Below, piece after piece: positions 22,725 to 31,740 of a stretch of DNA of 43,496 bases. Each line of letters starts with the position of its first letter. Position 1 is the stretch's first letter. Location of the stretch: positions 1-43,496 of the forward strand of contig JANXEE010000007.1 of the NCBI GenBank assembly GCA_025058225.1, in the 5' to 3' direction. Made by a program: the position numbers and the translations under genes. The stretch comes from Candidatus Calditenuaceae archaeon. Its GTDB lineage: Archaea; Thermoproteota; Nitrososphaeria_A; Caldarchaeales; Calditenuaceae. Below the pieces are notes generated by a model. The model was not told the DNA's origin, searched no databases, and saw only the letters and a program-made list of their open reading frames with translations.

Positions 22725-25304
22725 TCACTTAGACTGGCGACGTCTGGTGAGGTAAATCATTATGGCAACAGCAACGATTATTGCTGCGATCGATCCGAAA
22801 ACTACTACCACCATGTTTAAAGGGACTGCTACACCTGCGACGTTAAGGAAAGGCGTTGGGACCGATAAATCTCGTTGAGCCGTGAGGAAGAGCACGTATT
22901 CCCCCATCTCGATCCTGACATCGTAGGGCAGCAAGTTCCTCGGCAGATTCTGGAATTTAGCCTCTCCTAGGACATCGGTGACCGCGCTTCCGTACTCTCT
23001 GCCTTGTTTTGAGACCGATACTCTCGCACCCTGCAGAGGCGTTCCGAACTGATCGGTGACGCGTATCGATAAGGAAGTAAGCGGGATCCTCAGCTCATGG
23101 GGTCCTCCACTATGAGACAACTCTCCTCGGAGGACCTCCAAGCCCCGTGCATCGATGACGCTGTACCCGTAATCACCGAAGGGCAACGCTGGTGTAGACG
23201 GCAGGTTCCCGGCCCTAACAGTCAATCTGTGCTGCAATCCCCCGACGTTCAAGGCGATCGAACCGTCAAACCTAGAACCGTCGTCCCAAAGAATCGACAG
23301 GCGCAAACCGCCGACCGGTAACGTGAAGTTCTTCACGGGCCAGGCCTCTGAGACCCTGAAAGTCTGTGAGAGCAACGGAGTTGTCACGTTCCACGCTCTG
23401 TATGTGACGTCCAGCCTCAGCTGAACGTCTGGAACAGTCGTCAGTCTGACCGAGGAGCCAAGGCCCTCCTGCTCTGAACCGAGATAGGAGAGACGCCAGG
23501 AGACGTTGAGTGGTCTGGACGTTGCATCAAGGAACCTCAGCTCGACATCGTATACGTTGGTTCTGAGCCGGATGGTCTCATCGGTCCTGACGGTGATGGT
23601 CGACTCGTACACAATCACCCCCCTGAACTCCACTGATATTGGGTAGTTCCCCGACGGGAAGAGGTCCAACGAGAGTTCGCCCGACCGGGCCGGCAACTCC
23701 CTACCCCTTAGCTTCAGAATCGCCCCGGGCAGCGTCGCTCCTTCATGGGTCAAGAGGACGATCGAGACCTTGTATAGAGGAAACGAGATCCTGATGCTCT
23801 CCCCGGGCGTACCCCTTACGTCCAAGAGATGCTCCTCTCCGAGAGAGTCGACCGCGGCAGCCCTGATCGAGTATTGAAGTAAGGGCAACTGAACGAAGGT
23901 AATTGAACCGTTACGCGTCCTTCCCGCAGCTGCCTGCCTTCCTAAGGGGTCAACGACCCGCACGTGGGCCTCCAGCGGCCTCCCCATGCCCTCGACGACC
24001 AACACCGTGATGTCATCCAGCGCTACGGTCATCGTGACCTCTGGTGGCAGTTGTCCGTATGTGGGGTGATAACCCACATACCTAGTTAACCTCCCGACCT
24101 CAAAGTCGGAGACCTTGAGCGTAAGGGTGTAGTTGCCTGTAGGGACTAGGGGGAACTCGGCCCTCCCTTCGGAGACGGTCGACTCGGCTGCGAGCGTCGC
24201 GGTTGCGTAAATCACGTCGATCGGGGTCAGCTTAGCTACTCCCTCCCGAACCGGTCGTCCCTTCAAGTCGTTTGCGGTCAACCTGAACGTGTAGAGCTCC
24301 GTCATCAGCGATCCCGACCTTGCCAGCTCAAGAGCAGAGGTGTCGAAGACAGCCACCGGGATCGGTTCGGTGGTGTACGGCGTCCTATAGAGGACTTTCA
24401 GGCTGTAGATGTACCTGTCCGGCAACCTCCTGAAGTAGACGTACCCCTCTCCGTCCGAGCTGACCCTCACGTTGAAGATGACGTAGACGTATGCCTGCAG
24501 ATGGACCTCTGCGCCCGCTAACGGCAGCCTTCCCTCTCTATCGAGCAGCCTCAGCCTGAAGGTCCTGAACGGTGCCACCTCGACCTCACCGCTCACGATC
24601 ACCTCCGGAAGCCCGAACGGCCTCCCGAAGGTGTAGGTGGTACCTGCGATCGTAGCGTCGATCTCAATCACCGGCGAGTGCGTCTTCAACAGCTCTGATG
24701 GCAGGTCCTTAGGCACCGCGAACTCAAAGTTCAGGTCCAGACTGAAGGCTGAGGTAGAACCCGTGGCGATGTAGCTCGCTACGTCGAACGGGAGTAGCGT
24801 CCTCTCCACCGCCCTCTCAGCGTACAGGGACCTCCCGTAGCCCGGCCAGGGGAACCATATCCTCGATGCCTTGACGTGGACCTGTCTCCCGATGCAGACG
24901 TTCGATAAAATTAGCGTGTAATTCGAGACGATGGTCGACCCGGAGAACGTCGATGAATTCAGGAGGAGTGAGTGTCCGCTGATCAGCTCCAGGTCGCGCA
25001 GATAGGCCAACCTGCCCTCCAACACCTGGACCTGAGTCTCGTTGAGGTTCCGGAGGAATGCGTGAGTCCGGTAGTTGAACGCGAGGCGCGGGTTCCTCGA
25101 GGCGCAGTCGACGTTGAAGACTGACGCGGTTAGCGTTCCGGTCTCTCCCGGGTACAGCGGACCTCCCGAGACCTTGACGAAGAATTTCCACGTCGGCTGC
25201 GAGAGGGCCGGCTCTGGAAGCGCAAAACTGACGGCGAGGGCACCTACCAGCAGACAGAGTGTAAGGGCACGCGTCATCACGCCATGAGAGGGGCCGAAGA
25301 TCAA
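22725..25304 (-). CDS. large surface protein with repeated Ig-like/carboxypeptidase-regulatory-like domains
   Basis: The 859-residue protein has a signal peptide (LTLCLLVGALAVSFALP), a long beta-rich ectodomain, and a C-terminal transmembrane anchor (about residues 829-852) with the basic tail RRRQSK. Repeated segments such as LRLLDREGRLPLAGAEVHLQ, VRVVDPLGRQAAAG and IRVTDQFGTPLQGARVSVSK resemble carboxypeptidase-regulatory-like or bacterial Ig-like modules. There are many N-glycosylation sequons. It is probably part of the cell envelope. The ATG at 25304 overlaps the stop of the preceding gene by 4 bases; the ATG at 25277 would give a more usual signal peptide. The gene follows trm5 and the cyclodeaminase gene in one leftward run. 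Confidence 0.8.
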   Translation of the reverse strand: MIFGPSHGVMTRALTLCLLVGALAVSFALPEPALSQPTWKFFVKVSGGPLYPGETGTLTASVFNVDCASRNPRLAFNYRTHAFLRNLNETQVQVLEGRLAYLRDLELISGHSLLLNSSTFSGSTIVSNYTLILSNVCIGRQVHVKASRIWFPWPGYGRSLYAERAVERTLLPFDVASYIATGSTSAFSLDLNFEFAVPKDLPSELLKTHSPVIEIDATIAGTTYTFGRPFGLPEVIVSGEVEVAPFRTFRLRLLDREGRLPLAGAEVHLQAYVYVIFNVRVSSDGEGYVYFRRLPDRYIYSLKVLYRTPYTTEPIPVAVFDTSALELARSGSLMTELYTFRLTANDLKGRPVREGVAKLTPIDVIYATATLAAESTVSEGRAEFPLVPTGNYTLTLKVSDFEVGRLTRYVGYHPTYGQLPPEVTMTVALDDITVLVVEGMGRPLEAHVRVVDPLGRQAAAGRTRNGSITFVQLPLLQYSIRAAAVDSLGEEHLLDVRGTPGESIRISFPLYKVSIVLLTHEGATLPGAILKLRGRELPARSGELSLDLFPSGNYPISVEFRGVIVYESTITVRTDETIRLRTNVYDVELRFLDATSRPLNVSWRLSYLGSEQEGLGSSVRLTTVPDVQLRLDVTYRAWNVTTPLLSQTFRVSEAWPVKNFTLPVGGLRLSILWDDGSRFDGSIALNVGGLQHRLTVRAGNLPSTPALPFGDYGYSVIDARGLEVLRGELSHSGGPHELRIPLTSLSIRVTDQFGTPLQGARVSVSKQGREYGSAVTDVLGEAKFQNLPRNLLPYDVRIEMGEYVLFLTAQRDLSVPTPFLNVAGVAVPLNMVVVVFGSIAAIIVAVAIMIYLTRRRQSK

Positions 25305-26254
25305 TCGCTGCCTACCCTCCTGAGCAGTATTGAGGCCACGGCGGCGTCCTGCACCGCGAGGCCCACGCTCTTGAAGACCGTGATCTCGTCGTCACCCTCC
25401 CTCCCCCTCTTAACGCCGGCGACGATCTCTCCGAGCTCTGCGTGCACGTCCTCCCACCTCATCAAACCTCTCTGAACGGCTTGTATGATGTCTCCTGCCT
25501 CAGCGGCCGCCGCCTCCCTCGAGTCCACGACGACCTTAGCCGACGCGACGAGCTCTGCCTCCAGCTCTGCCATCTGGGGGGTGAAGGCGCCGATGGCCGA
25601 GATGTGTGTGCCCGGTCTCACCCACTCCGCCCTCAGGAACGGCTCGGTAGACGTCGTCACCGTAACGATGACGTCGCTGGTCGTTGCGAGGCTTTTGATG
25701 TCCTCAGCGACCTCGGCGTCCAACCCGTGCCTCCTGGAAGCCTCCTCGGCGAAATCGACGGCCCTCGATCTCACAACGTCGTGCACCACCAGCCTCTCCA
25801 CCCTCATCACCTCAAGGGTCGCCCTGAGCTGCCACCTAGCTTGATACCCGCATCCCACTATGCCGAGGGTGCCGTCCTTGGACCTAGAGAGGTGCTTTAT
25901 CGAGACCGCCGTCGCGGCGCCCGTCCTCATCCCTGTGGCCGCCCGAGCATCAGCGAGGACCTTCGGCTCCCCCGTAGCCGGGTCGGAAACGAGGAGCGTC
26001 GCGGATATCGTCGGTAACCCCTTCGAGGGATTATTCGGGTAGACGGTGACGTATTTGACCGAGAAGACGTTCATTTCCGGGACGTAACAGGGCATCAGGA
26101 GAATCGTGCCGTTGTGCTCGTGAACGGGGACGTGTACCCTCGGTGGCATCTGGACCTTCCCGGTGCTGTAGAGGGCGAAGGCTCGCTCCACGGCCTCTAT
26201 CGTCTCCCTCAGGCTCACGGTCCGCTCGACGTCCTCGTCGGTGAGGACCCTCAT
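25301..26254 (-). CDS. ornithine cyclodeaminase / alanine dehydrogenase family enzyme
   Basis: The 317-residue product belongs to the OCD/mu-crystallin family. It has the N-terminal catalytic half with PPRVHVPVHEHNGTILLMPC and KYVTVYPNNPSKGLPT, the ADARAATGMRTGAATAVS segment, and the NAD-binding GIVGCGYQARWQL. Family members reduce imines or dehydrogenate and deaminate amino acids; archaeal ones include alanine dehydrogenase. The exact substrate cannot be decided here. TAGGAGA lies upstream of the ATG at 26254, and the gene follows trm5 by 32 bases. Confidence 0.88.
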   Translation of the reverse strand: MRVLTDEDVERTVSLRETIEAVERAFALYSTGKVQMPPRVHVPVHEHNGTILLMPCYVPEMNVFSVKYVTVYPNNPSKGLPTISATLLVSDPATGEPKVLADARAATGMRTGAATAVSIKHLSRSKDGTLGIVGCGYQARWQLRATLEVMRVERLVVHDVVRSRAVDFAEEASRRHGLDAEVAEDIKSLATTSDVIVTVTTSTEPFLRAEWVRPGTHISAIGAFTPQMAELEAELVASAKVVVDSREAAAAEAGDIIQAVQRGLMRWEDVHAELGEIVAGVKRGREGDDEITVFKSVGLAVQDAAVASILLRRVGSD

Positions 26255-26286
26255 CGCTTCGTCTCCTACCCAACGAAATTTATCAG

Positions 26287-27381
26287 TTACTTGAGGTTGA
26301 CCGGTCTGCTCGAGTGCTGGTTACCCACCCGTACGTCGGCTACGGCTATCACCCTCGCAGCCGAGACCTCTCTCACCTTCCTCACCGATATGTCGTCGAC
26401 CTTGACCGATAGCTCAGAGAGCCTCTCCGTGACCCTCCACCTCCAATCGTCAGGGCTGGAAGCGAAGCCGTAGACGTGAAGCGTCGAGCCCCGCGCGGAG
26501 ACGTCGATCGCGGCCTCCAAGAAGTCGAGAGATCCCGACGGGTAGTTCATGACGATCCTGTCGTAGGAGCCCGGGAGGTACTTCGCAGCCCTTCTGGCGT
26601 CGTCGTTGATCGCTTCGACGAGCTTCGAGACCTTGTTGCGTTCGATGTTTCTGAGCAGGTACGAGTAGGCTTCGGGGTTGAGCTCAATCGCGGTCACCGA
26701 GGCTCTGCGGTGCTTGGCTATCTCGATAGCGAAAGGACCGACCCCCGCGAACATGTCGAGAACCCTCTCCTGGCACCGAACCAGCGACACCACCCTCCTC
26801 CTCTCTCCGGAGAGTCTAGGAGAGAAGTACACCCTAGCGACGTCGAGCTCGAACTCACAGCCGTTCTCCCTGTGGACCGTGAACGTCCTCCGCTCGCCGG
26901 CCAACCACTCGAACTGCCTCAGCCTGAACTCCCCGCTGATCGGACCGGCCTCTCCGAGCACCACCTTGATGGACCTGTTGACGCGCGTGATCGCCTCACC
27001 CAGCGTCAGTCGGTAGGGCCACAGCAGCTCGGGGACGTGAACCAGCGCTATATCGCCAACGACGTCATAAGAGGACGGTATCAGGTCTCTCAGCTCCTCG
27101 GGGACGTCCTTGAGTGCCTCCTTGATGTCCCTGGGCCTCTCCTCCACCTCGAACTTGAAAGACCCCAGCCTGGCTCCGAACCGTTCCGCGAGCTCAGACG
27201 CCCTGTCGGGGTTCACCACGGGGAAGAGTACGGCCTCCCCCTCCCTCCGGGGTCTCGCGCCCCTCACCAGCAGACCCTCCCTGATGAGGGCCCTCCTCAG
27301 CTCCTCCGCCCTCTCGCGTCCGACCGCGACGCAGGCCATTTCGAGCTCCCTCGTCCGGTGTTCCAAGTCGCCGAGGCCCAA
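26287..27381 (-). CDS. trm5: tRNA (guanine37-N1)-methyltransferase Trm5
   Basis: The protein has the full three-part Trm5 layout. A small N-terminal domain is followed by the linker domain with YDVVGDIALVHVPE, and then the methyltransferase core with FSPRLSGERRRVVSLV, MFAGVGPFAIEIA and AIELNPEAYSYLLRNIERN. The catalytic-loop motif reads MNYPSG where many Trm5 proteins have NLP. It makes m1G37 in tRNA, the first step toward wyosine; Taw2 is also in the window. The TTG at 27381 is about 27 bases from a minus-strand TATA-like box, whereas homologues usually begin at the ATG at 27339 (MACVAVGRERAEE). Either start is possible. Confidence 0.88.
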   Translation of the reverse strand: MGLGDLEHRTRELEMACVAVGRERAEELRRALIREGLLVRGARPRREGEAVLFPVVNPDRASELAERFGARLGSFKFEVEERPRDIKEALKDVPEELRDLIPSSYDVVGDIALVHVPELLWPYRLTLGEAITRVNRSIKVVLGEAGPISGEFRLRQFEWLAGERRTFTVHRENGCEFELDVARVYFSPRLSGERRRVVSLVRCQERVLDMFAGVGPFAIEIAKHRRASVTAIELNPEAYSYLLRNIERNKVSKLVEAINDDARRAAKYLPGSYDRIVMNYPSGSLDFLEAAIDVSARGSTLHVYGFASSPDDWRWRVTERLSELSVKVDDISVRKVREVSAARVIAVADVRVGNQHSSRPVNLK

Positions 27382-27403
27382 GAGACCGAAGCTACGCCCC
27401 CTG

Positions 27404-27419
27404 TGTTATACGTTATATC
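27404..27419. promoter_or_regulatory. shared bidirectional promoter of trm5 and nop5
   Basis: This 16-base stretch reads TGTTATACGTTATATC. On the plus strand GTTATATC (27412-27419) is 27 bases before the nop5 ATG at 27443. On the minus strand CGTATAAC is about 27 bases before the TTG at 27381 of trm5. One AT-rich island in GC-rich DNA therefore appears to fire both ways. Confidence 0.6.
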
Positions 27420-27442
27420 ACGCCGGGATGTGCAGAGGATCG

Positions 27443-28633
27443 ATGCGGGCTACGCTGATGCTGGCGCCGACCGGCGTTATCGTGCTGACCGAAGACGGCC
27501 GTTGTGAGCATTTCCAAGCGTCTGAAGAGGTTGGTGAGCTGTTCGCGCGGCTTCGTTCGCCCGGTGCAGCTGGCTGGCTGAAGGGGATAATCGAGGGCCT
27601 CAGGGCGCATGGCGTAGAAGACCTCGCGACTCCAGATCCCCTCCTCCACGAGTCTCTGCGCTCCTTGGGTTACGGCTGTCGGCTGTTAAGCCCCAACGAA
27701 CTTGAAAGGGACAGAGTGGAGTTAGCGTTGAGCTCGGGGCTGTTCCCTTCGCTGGAGCGTTACGAGCAGAAGCTCCGTGAGGTGGCCCTCAGGGTTGCGG
27801 AGGCGATGATCAAGGAGGCCGTCGTGAGGAGAGACCAGATGATCGTTCAGGCCGTCAGGGCCCTAGACGAGACCCAAGAGACCGTCAACTCTTTGTACTC
27901 GAGGCTCGCGGACTGGTATGGCATACACTTCCCCGAGCTCAGGGACTTGGTCGGCGACCCCGAGAGGTACGTGAAGGTGGTGCTCGCAGTAGGACCGAGG
28001 TCAAATTTCTCGGTTGAGGTCCTCTCGGATGTCCTCGACCGGAGAGAGGCAGAGAGGGTGTCGGAGGTCGCGAAGAGGAGCCTCGGCGTCGAGATAGCGG
28101 AGGTCGACATGAGGGAGGTGCTCGAGCTGGCGAAGACCGTCGACGACCTCATAGCGTACCGCAACAGGCTTCAGTCCTACGTCAGACAGCTCATGGCTGT
28201 GGAGGCTCCCAACGTATCCGCTATCGCCGGGCCCATGGTCGGGGCGAGGCTCATCACGCTAGCCGGTGGGCTTGACAGGCTCGCCAGAGCCCCTGCAAGC
28301 CTGGTCCAGCTGCTGGGTGCGGAGAAAGCGCTCTTCAGGTTCCTGAGGACCGGAAGGGGCGCACCCAAGCACGGCGTGATCTTCCAGCATCCGTACGTTC
28401 ACGGGTCGCCCAAGTGGCAGAGGGGGAAGATGGCGAGGGCTCTGGCGGCCAAGATAGCGATAGCTGCGCGGATCGATTACTTTTCAGGTGAGGACAGGTC
28501 CGCACAGCTCAGGGAGGAGCTCGAGAGGCGGGTGAGGGAGATCAGGGAGAAGTACACCGCCCCGCCCGCAAAGGAGAGGGTTGAGGTCAGAAGGCCGCCG
28601 AGGGTCACCAGGCGGGGCAGGAGGCGCAGGTGA
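27443..28633 (+). CDS. nop5: Nop5 (Nop56/58), C/D box sRNP scaffold
   Basis: The 396-residue product has the Nop5 N-terminal domain, the coiled-coil (LQSYVRQLMAVEAPNVSAIA), and the NOP domain with GAPKHGVIFQHPYVHGSPKW and ALAAKIAIAARIDYFSGE. It ends in a basic tail. It holds fibrillarin and L7Ae on guide RNAs for 2'-O-methylation of rRNA and tRNA. The ATG at 27443 lies 27 bases from the TATA box; the longer upstream frame runs antisense through trm5 and is rejected. Fibrillarin follows 40 bases later, the conserved archaeal order. Confidence 0.93.
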   Translation: MRATLMLAPTGVIVLTEDGRCEHFQASEEVGELFARLRSPGAAGWLKGIIEGLRAHGVEDLATPDPLLHESLRSLGYGCRLLSPNELERDRVELALSSGLFPSLERYEQKLREVALRVAEAMIKEAVVRRDQMIVQAVRALDETQETVNSLYSRLADWYGIHFPELRDLVGDPERYVKVVLAVGPRSNFSVEVLSDVLDRREAERVSEVAKRSLGVEIAEVDMREVLELAKTVDDLIAYRNRLQSYVRQLMAVEAPNVSAIAGPMVGARLITLAGGLDRLARAPASLVQLLGAEKALFRFLRTGRGAPKHGVIFQHPYVHGSPKWQRGKMARALAAKIAIAARIDYFSGEDRSAQLREELERRVREIREKYTAPPAKERVEVRRPPRVTRRGRRRR

Positions 28634-28673
28634 TCGCTGACTTCCCGGGAACCAGCGCGCTGTCGAGGGTTTT

Positions 28674-29411
28674 ATGTCAGGGCATCGGCCGATCGTAAAG
28701 GTGGAGGAGTTGGTACTCGAGGTCGAGCCCCACGAAGTCGCTGAGAACGTTTACTGGGTCTGGGACGGGGTGAAACGGTACCTCTGCACAAAGAACCTCG
28801 ACAGAGGGTTTTCTGTCTACGGCGAGCAGCTCTTCAGGTCCGAGGGTGACGAGTACCGCGAATGGGTGCCCTACAGGAGCAAACTCGCTGCGGCCTTGAT
28901 CAAGGGAATGAGAGCCGTTCCGATACGACCCGGGACGAGGACGCTCTACCTCGGCGCAGCCTCGGGTACCACGGTCAGCCACGTCTCCGACATCGTCGGT
29001 GCTGGTGGGATGGTCTACGCAGTGGAGTACTCCCCGAGGGTCCTCTCGCAGTTCATCGAGCGGGTTGCCAAGCGGAGGAGGAACGTCGTTCCCATCTTCG
29101 GCGACGCCAGGCTGCCCGAGCGCTACGCCTTCCTCGTGGGGACGGTCGACGTGATCTACTGCGACGTGGCCCAGCCTGATCAGGCCCGCATAGTTGTTGA
29201 CAACGCTCGGCTCTTCTTCCGGAGGAGGGGAGGGAGGGTGTTGGTCGCGATAAAGGCCAGGAGCATCGACAGTACTGAGGACCCCGAGAGGGTCTTCAGA
29301 AGGGAGATCGGGATCATGGAAGAGGGCGGACTGACCGTCGAGCAGAGGATCGAACTGGAGCCTTATGAGCTCGACCACGTGCTGGTCGCTGCGAGGTTCA
29401 CGGGCGGATGA
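28674..29411 (+). CDS. flpA: fibrillarin-like rRNA/tRNA 2'-O-methyltransferase
   Basis: The 245-residue product is a typical archaeal fibrillarin. It has the N-terminal beta domain, the SAM motif LYLGAASGTTVSHVSDIVG, VYAVEYSPRV, PIFGDARLPERY, VDVIYCDVAQPDQA and the end KARSIDSTEDPERVF. It transfers methyl groups to ribose at sites chosen by C/D guide RNAs bound to Nop5 and L7Ae. Its stop overlaps the start of rnhB (ATGA). Confidence 0.95.
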   Translation: MSGHRPIVKVEELVLEVEPHEVAENVYWVWDGVKRYLCTKNLDRGFSVYGEQLFRSEGDEYREWVPYRSKLAAALIKGMRAVPIRPGTRTLYLGAASGTTVSHVSDIVGAGGMVYAVEYSPRVLSQFIERVAKRRRNVVPIFGDARLPERYAFLVGTVDVIYCDVAQPDQARIVVDNARLFFRRRGGRVLVAIKARSIDSTEDPERVFRREIGIMEEGGLTVEQRIELEPYELDHVLVAARFTGG

Positions 29412-30049
29412 GGGGGCGCCTGATCGCTGGCATCGACGAGGCCGGGAGGGGGTCCCTCTTCGGGCCGATGGTCGTCGCCCTCTTCGCGATAGAGGGACAG
29501 AGACTACGGGAGCTGAGCGAGCTGGGTGTCAGGGACTCGAAGGCCTTGACCCCCAGAGCCAGGGAGCAACTCTTCGACCGGTTGAGGTGCATGGGGGCGC
29601 TGATTAGGGAGAGGTATGTTTCTCCCGAAGTAATAGACAACAGCTCCAAGTTCCGGGGAGGACGGGGCCTCAACGAGCTCGAGCTGAAGGTCATGAGAGA
29701 CCTGATAGAAGACGTGAAACCCGACGTGGTCTACATCGACTCACCGTACAGGAACGCGAGGAGGGCCTCCGAATTGATGGGGAGTGTGCGTGGAGTCAGG
29801 GTGTTCTTTGAGGTGCGTGCTGACGCCAAGAGGTCTGTAGTTGCGGCTGCCTCGATCGTGGCGAAGGTCCTCAGGGACAGGGCCGTCACGCAGTTGGGGG
29901 AAGTCGGATCCGGATACCCCAGCGATCCGAAGACGATAAAACACCTCGAGCTGCTCATCTCCTCCGGTCACCTGCCCGAATACGTGAGGAGGTCGTGGAA
30001 GACCGTCAGGTCCGACTCGAGGCTCGACGTTTTCCTCGAAGGGCTATGA
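29408..30049 (+). CDS. rnhB: ribonuclease HII
   Basis: The 213-residue protein starts with the RNase HII catalytic motif AGIDEAGRGSLFGPMVVA (first Asp-Glu pair). It continues with RDSKALTPRAREQL, VVYIDSPYRN with a catalytic Asp, and ADAKRSVVAAASIVAKVLRD. It removes RNA from RNA-DNA hybrids and single ribonucleotides from DNA. It overlaps both the fibrillarin gene and the THEP1 gene by ATGA junctions, so it is part of one tightly coupled operon. Confidence 0.95.
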   Translation: MRGRLIAGIDEAGRGSLFGPMVVALFAIEGQRLRELSELGVRDSKALTPRAREQLFDRLRCMGALIRERYVSPEVIDNSSKFRGGRGLNELELKVMRDLIEDVKPDVVYIDSPYRNARRASELMGSVRGVRVFFEVRADAKRSVVAAASIVAKVLRDRAVTQLGEVGSGYPSDPKTIKHLELLISSGHLPEYVRRSWKTVRSDSRLDVFLEGL

Positions 30050-30573
30050 GGAGGCTGATGGTCGTCACGGGCCCTCCGGGTTCAGGGAAGACCAGCGCTG
30101 CCCTCAGGGTCGCGGAGGAACTGAGATCAAGGGGCATCGAGGTCAGCGGCTTCGTGACGAGGGAGGTTAGGGAGGGAAAGACGAGGGTGGGCTTCGACAT
30201 CGTGGAGCTTCCCACTCTCTCGAGCTTGCCCCTAGCGAGGAAAGGCCAGCCCAGTCGATACAGGTTGGGAGCGTACGCGGTTTATCCCGACAACCTCGAG
30301 AAGTGCGGGCTGCCAGCGATACGTCTCGCTCTCGAGAGGGGGGTGGTGCTGGTCGTGGACGAGGTGGGGCCCATGGAGCTGATGTCACAGAAATTCGTGG
30401 AGGTCGTCGGGTCCGCGGTGTCCTCGGTTAGCAGGGCGCTCTTCACGGTCCACTTCAGGGCCAGGCATCCGCTGATCGAGAGGTTGAACGGGCTAGCGAC
30501 GCTGAGGGTCGTGATGAAGTTCGGTGACGCGGAGTCGGTCGCGCGACAGGCCGTCGATCACCTCATCGGGTGA
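30046..30573 (+). CDS. nucleoside-triphosphatase of the THEP1 family
   Basis: The 175-residue product has Walker A GPPGSGKT at residues 9-16, SGFVTREVREGKTRVGFDIV, a Walker B region VLVVDEVGPMELMS, and a short C-terminal HPLIERL segment. This matches the THEP1 NTPase family found in archaea and eukaryotes, enzymes that hydrolyse several NTPs and whose cell role is not settled. The ATG at 30046 overlaps the rnhB stop by the ATGA pattern; the longer upstream frame lies inside rnhB and is rejected. Trm1 follows 6 bases later. Confidence 0.9.
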   Translation: MRRLMVVTGPPGSGKTSAALRVAEELRSRGIEVSGFVTREVREGKTRVGFDIVELPTLSSLPLARKGQPSRYRLGAYAVYPDNLEKCGLPAIRLALERGVVLVVDEVGPMELMSQKFVEVVGSAVSSVSRALFTVHFRARHPLIERLNGLATLRVVMKFGDAESVARQAVDHLIG

Positions 30574-30579
30574 GAGGCG

Positions 30580-31740
30580 GTGGAGATCGGTTTTCCGGTG
30601 AAGGAGGTCGTCGAGGGCAAGGCTAGGCTCATCGTGCCTGAAGGTGTGGGGAGGGTGGAGCCCTCCAAGCTTCCCGCGTTTTACAACCCCGCCTCAAAGA
30701 CGTCGAGGGACATAGCGGTTCTGGTCACGAAGGCCTTCTTCGACTCTGGTGAGAAGACCTTCGCGGAGCCGTTGGCGGGCCTCGGTGCTAGATCGGTGAG
30801 GTTGATGCTCGAGACGTCGAGGTTCGTCAGGGGATACGCTAGCGACATCAACGAGAACTCGGCTAAGCTCATCGACATCAACGCTCGGGTCAACGGCCTC
30901 GAGGGCTCCCTGAAGGGCTTTCACACAGACGGTAACCTGCTTTTGGTCGAGCTGGCCGCGAAGGGCTCAAAGGTCGACTACGTGGACCTGGACCCTTCAG
31001 GATCGCCGGCGAGGTTCCTCGAGAACGCAATCAGGGCCGTCAGGAGCGGCGGCATGGTCGGCGTATCGGCGACGGATCTCGCGGCGCTGACAGGGGCCTC
31101 TCCTAGGACCGCGAGGTGGAGGTACTCCTTGGTCCTCTCGAGGACCGTCTTCGGTAAGGAGGTGGCACAGAGGGCCCTCGCGGCTTTCTGCGCGGTCACC
31201 GCCGGCAGGCTCTCGAAGTCCGCCGTGCCGGTGGCCTCTATCTGTCACGGCCACTTCGTCAGGGTCTTCGCGCTCGTGGAGAGGGGGAAGCTGAAGGCCT
31301 ACGAATCGATCGTGAAGGTCGGCTACCTGAGATACTGCGACGCGTGTCTCCGGGTCGATCAGGTCAGGGAACTCTCTGAACCGCAGGACCGGTGCGGCTC
31401 CTGTGGGTCCGTGACGCGTCTCCTAGGTCCGATCTGGTTGGGCCCTCTGAAAGACGACACCCTCATCGAGAGGGCTCTCAGGCTCGACCTGGCCGAGGAC
31501 CCAGTCTACAAGGTGGCTGTTAAGGTTCTGAGGAGGGGCCTAGAGGAGCTGCCGGACGTGCCCTACGCCTACCCGGTCTCCGAGCTCTCGAGGAGGGGCA
31601 GGTGCTCCCCACCGAAGGTATCGACGTTGATAGATGAGCTCAGGTCAATAGGATATCGCGCATCGCCGGTCCACTACGACGGATCCTCGATCAAGACCGA
31701 CGCCCCCATCTCTGAGATAATGCGGCTCCTCAGGGCCTGA
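30580..31740 (+). CDS. trm1: tRNA (guanine26-N2)-dimethyltransferase Trm1
   Basis: The 386-residue product matches Trm1 along its length. It shows FYNPASKTSRDIAVLVTKAF, the SAM-binding PLAGLGARSVRLMLE and YASDINENSAKLI, and the catalytic DLDPSGSPARFLENA. It continues with VGVSATDLAALTG and a zinc-binding pair of CxxC motifs (CDAC and CGSC). It methylates G26 at the base of the D arm of many tRNAs. The GTG at 30580 is the only start with the full N-terminus. The 3' end overlaps the convergent reductase gene by 11 bases. Confidence 0.95.
   Translation: MEIGFPVKEVVEGKARLIVPEGVGRVEPSKLPAFYNPASKTSRDIAVLVTKAFFDSGEKTFAEPLAGLGARSVRLMLETSRFVRGYASDINENSAKLIDINARVNGLEGSLKGFHTDGNLLLVELAAKGSKVDYVDLDPSGSPARFLENAIRAVRSGGMVGVSATDLAALTGASPRTARWRYSLVLSRTVFGKEVAQRALAAFCAVTAGRLSKSAVPVASICHGHFVRVFALVERGKLKAYESIVKVGYLRYCDACLRVDQVRELSEPQDRCGSCGSVTRLLGPIWLGPLKDDTLIERALRLDLAEDPVYKVAVKVLRRGLEELPDVPYAYPVSELSRRGRCSPPKVSTLIDELRSIGYRASPVHYDGSSIKTDAPISEIMRLLRA

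Noticed and set aside
26476-27507. 343-codon open frame on the plus strand
   Set aside because: It is antisense to Trm5, which has full family motifs. The translated product is rich in Arg, Pro and His, as is typical of a GC-rich shadow frame.
28677-29378. 233-codon open frame on the minus strand
   Set aside because: It lies entirely antisense to fibrillarin, whose identity is certain.
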